Shown: positions 62,376-64,000 of the stretch, piece by piece
How the letters are laid out: each line of letters opens with the position of its first letter
How positions within the stretch are numbered: position 1 is the stretch's first letter
From: Microvirga zambiensis WSM3693
GTDB lineage: Bacteria; Pseudomonadota; Alphaproteobacteria; Rhizobiales; Beijerinckiaceae
DNA length: 64,000 nucleotides
NCBI RefSeq assembly: GCF_016735695.1
Contig: NZ_JAERQD010000021.1
Location: forward strand, 1-64,000
Reading direction: 5' to 3'
Notes under the pieces: generated by a model
What the model was told of the DNA's origin: nothing
What the model saw: only the letters and a program-made list of their open reading frames with translations
Database searches by the model: none
Translations under genes and position numbers: made by a program

Positions 62376-63212
62376 TCACGGGCGTCTTTTTCTGCTCAGC
62401 ACACGGCTCGTTTCGGAGACGATCACCGGCCGCTCTCCTGCGAAGCTCACAACCAACTCATGCGTCCCAACCCCACGGGAGCGTTTGTCCAGCTTGGAGT
62501 TGACAGCCTCAAAGTCAAAAGCTGAACGTACCGTGCAAGTGTTCGGTCCAGGATTGCATCGCACGTTCAATGTGTCAGGGCGATATCGATAATCTCGGTC
62601 AGGCCACCGTTGAGCGAAGCGGCGTTTCTCGGCATATAGATCTCCAAGGCTCATTCTCCTTCCGTGGAAGAGTACTCTCGGGCCGTAGAACTCTGGCGTG
62701 GTTTGAAGTGCCTGACGATTTGAAGCGGACCAGAGGTTAAGGTAATGAATTGCCAAGCTCTGCGCGGCTTGCTCCTGAGAGCTTGACCGTCCTCGAACCG
62801 GATGCGGCCGAATTGCTATGTCAGAAGTGCTCTTTGGCGCGCCTCTGGCTTCCGAGGTAGATCGAGGATTTTGCTGCCGTGGAACAGCCTGAAATGGAGC
62901 GGACGGCCCCTGCTGCTCGGAATGCTCGAATGAGGCCCCCTCTGTTATGGCCTTGGATTTCAAATGAACAGCACTGCGAGAAGAGCTTGGCCCCGCCTGT
63001 GATGCTGGAGCCGCAATTGCCGGTACCGAAGAGGTCCTCGCTTGAGAGGGAGGCTCCGCTGAAGGGCTCTGCTCGGTCGGTTGCGCTGAAAGCGCAGACA
63101 GATCGGCAGGCGGGTCAACCCAAGCTCCTCTCGTTTGCCCGAGTGCTGCAGAGCCTAGGAGGACGGCAGGAACGACAATAGCTTTCCAAGCTTGCCTGCA
63201 TATAGCTCGCAT
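62376..63212 (-). CDS. Exported protein with C-terminal NTF2/SnoaL-like domain
   Basis: A 278-aa protein. I chose ATG 63212 (MRAICRQAWKAIVVPAVLLG) because GGAGAG lies six bases upstream and a signal peptide follows at once, cut near ALGQ; the frame extends 51 codons further. A Pro/Ser/Gln-rich linker of about 110 residues leads to a C-terminal domain (AQSLAIHYLNLWSASNRQAL, FYGPRVLFHGRRMSLGDLYA, RFAQRWPDRDYRYRPD), an NTF2-like fold seen in several exported Methylobacteriaceae proteins. Two Cys residues in NVRCNPGPNTCTV may form a disulphide. Function unknown. Confidence 0.75.
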   Translation of the reverse strand: MRAICRQAWKAIVVPAVLLGSAALGQTRGAWVDPPADLSALSAQPTEQSPSAEPPSQARTSSVPAIAAPASQAGPSSSRSAVHLKSKAITEGASFEHSEQQGPSAPFQAVPRQQNPRSTSEARGAPKSTSDIAIRPHPVRGRSSSQEQAAQSLAIHYLNLWSASNRQALQTTPEFYGPRVLFHGRRMSLGDLYAEKRRFAQRWPDRDYRYRPDTLNVRCNPGPNTCTVRSAFDFEAVNSKLDKRSRGVGTHELVVSFAGERPVIVSETSRVLSRKRRP

Positions 63213-63610
63213 GACGCTCTCCATAGGTCCGAGGGACTGATAAGCGTAACTGAAGGCAACCTGCCCAAGTCCCATTCTGGCACAGAAAAGCAGTTGAACG
63301 CGCAATTCGGGCGAAAGAAGGCTCGCCTGCAAGTACTTAAGCTGTCGCGTTCTTGCAGCGTGCAATTGACAGCCCGATGCACTGTAGATAACTCGCCACC
63401 ATTTCGTCTATATCTGCATCGGGTGATGCCGTTGAAAACTCGCGCACGAGCCGCCGGGCAGCTATAGGTCGTAAGGAGCCGATCGCGCAGCTCTGCAACT
63501 GTTACGCATTCACCTGATTTTGGGCTACCGACTTACATGTGTTAACGCGCGCTGTCCTCAGCACAGTCATGATTTCAGTGAGCAGGTTCTGCAGCCTGTT
63601 CCTCCTATGG
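63213..63610. other. Intergenic stretch upstream of the NTF2-like gene
   Basis: About 400 bases with no convincing gene. It likely includes the promoter of the minus-strand exported protein. Confidence 0.35.
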
Positions 63611-63642
63611 AGCCCTGCCGGGAAACCTCCCCCGGCAGGGCT
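63611..63642. terminator. Perfect GC-rich hairpin
   Basis: AGCCCTGCCGGG and CCCGGCAGGGCT form a perfect 12-bp stem with an 8-base loop. No T-run follows on either strand. It lies 35 bases upstream of the last gene, so it may end a transcript or act in the leader of that gene. Confidence 0.45.
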
Positions 63643-63676
63643 CTCGCAACCGAGTATGGAAGGTTGACGCCTGCCG

Positions 63677-64000
63677 ATGTCCGCACCATCCCGCAAGAGG
63701 CATGAAATCGGCTCGGTTTGTGCGAATGATGAGCAGGATCTGCGTGACTGCCCTTACAATCTCTTTCGAAATATCGACCGGCCAGAGTTGCTATGTGCAA
63801 TCCCGTTGGATCGACCTGTTCCGGGTTTCATCACGCGGGAACAGTGGACTTTTTGGAGCGCTCTGCATGCTAGTGACCCTCATCCGCCAGGGTTTCGCCC
63901 TCAGGCGGCACGAAGCGGCGCATTGCTCAATGGCTTTTACTTGTTTCAGCTCACATTTCTGGAAGGGCTGCCAGAGGAGAGGACAGCTCGCAGCTCGTTG
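63677..64000 (+). CDS. Unrecognised protein, N-terminal part (runs off the window)
   Basis: An ATG at 63677 opens 108 codons without a stop up to the window end. The reading is protein-like: MSAPSRKRHEIGSVCANDEQ, DCPYNLFRNIDRPELLCAIP, DRPVPGFITREQWTFWSALH, GFRPQAARSGALLNGFYLFQ. The repeated Pro, aromatic and Arg positions look like a conserved small family, perhaps common in Methylobacteriaceae, but I cannot name it. The other two frames lack such features. Confidence 0.5.
   Translation, partial: MSAPSRKRHEIGSVCANDEQDLRDCPYNLFRNIDRPELLCAIPLDRPVPGFITREQWTFWSALHASDPHPPGFRPQAARSGALLNGFYLFQLTFLEGLPEERTARSSL

Overview
The window looks like chromosome of an alphaproteobacterium of the order Hyphomicrobiales, most likely family Methylobacteriaceae (Microvirga or Methylobacterium-like). 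This rests on the conserved run rplU-rpmA-GNAT-obgE-proB-proA-nadD-rsfS-rlmH-envC-ctpA-rppH at 41.0-51.3 kb, high GC, frequent GTG starts and the style of the small secreted proteins. No assignment to a species is possible from sequence reading alone.

Layout. (1) 0-3.6 kb: chromosomal flank with the end of a CoA-transferase beta subunit, a small conserved protein, a one-helix membrane peptide, and a divergent TetR regulator/metallo-beta-lactamase-fold pair. (2) 3.59-40.7 kb: a genomic island of about 37 kb inserted at tRNA-Ser(CGA). The intact tRNA lies at 40700-40789 beside a tyrosine integrase, and a 17-bp exact copy of the tRNA 3' end lies at 3590-3606. (3) 40.8-52.6 kb: core chromosome (translation, GTPase, proline and NAD synthesis, cell-envelope proteases). 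(4) 52.8 kb to at least 58.8 kb: a second integrated element, starting with a tRNA-Leu(CAA) 3' fragment, an integrase, an AlpA-like excisionase and a RepA-like ATPase. Its right end is not visible. (5) 59-64 kb: gene remnants and three lineage-specific genes, two of them exported proteins.

The tRNA-Ser island carries little mobility machinery apart from integrases and is full of conflict-type genes. From left to right: a stand-alone M41 zinc peptidase; two unknown proteins, a PD-(D/E)XK nuclease and a 575-aa protein; a dual-specificity phosphatase/ADP-ribosylglycohydrolase fusion beside a degenerate serine-recombinase-like protein; a nested remnant element with a tRNA-Trp 3' fragment, integrase, HTH protein, FtsH-like AAA-M41 protease and possible TnsA-fold protein; a chaperone module (GrpE-like, Hsp70, AAA ATPase, membrane protein, large J-like scaffold); a ubiquitin-like conjugation operon (tandem-beta-grasp Ubl ending GGW, E2, JAB peptidase, E1); an operon with a sigma-like protein, an unknown protein and an ImmA/IrrE-UvrD helicase fusion; and a divergent 1374-aa GHKL ATPase with a C-terminal HNH-like motif.

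The strongest candidate for an undescribed system is 26.5-38.4 kb. The ubiquitin-like operon and the sigma-like/helicase operon share a 28-nt upstream element (22 of 28 identical) at the same distance, 43-44 nt, from their start codons. This ties them into one regulon, possibly controlled by the sigma-like protein itself. I infer a multi-operon defence system built from ubiquitin-like tagging, a protease-helicase sensor and a GHKL-HNH effector, with the Hsp70 module next door. All functions are inferred from motifs.
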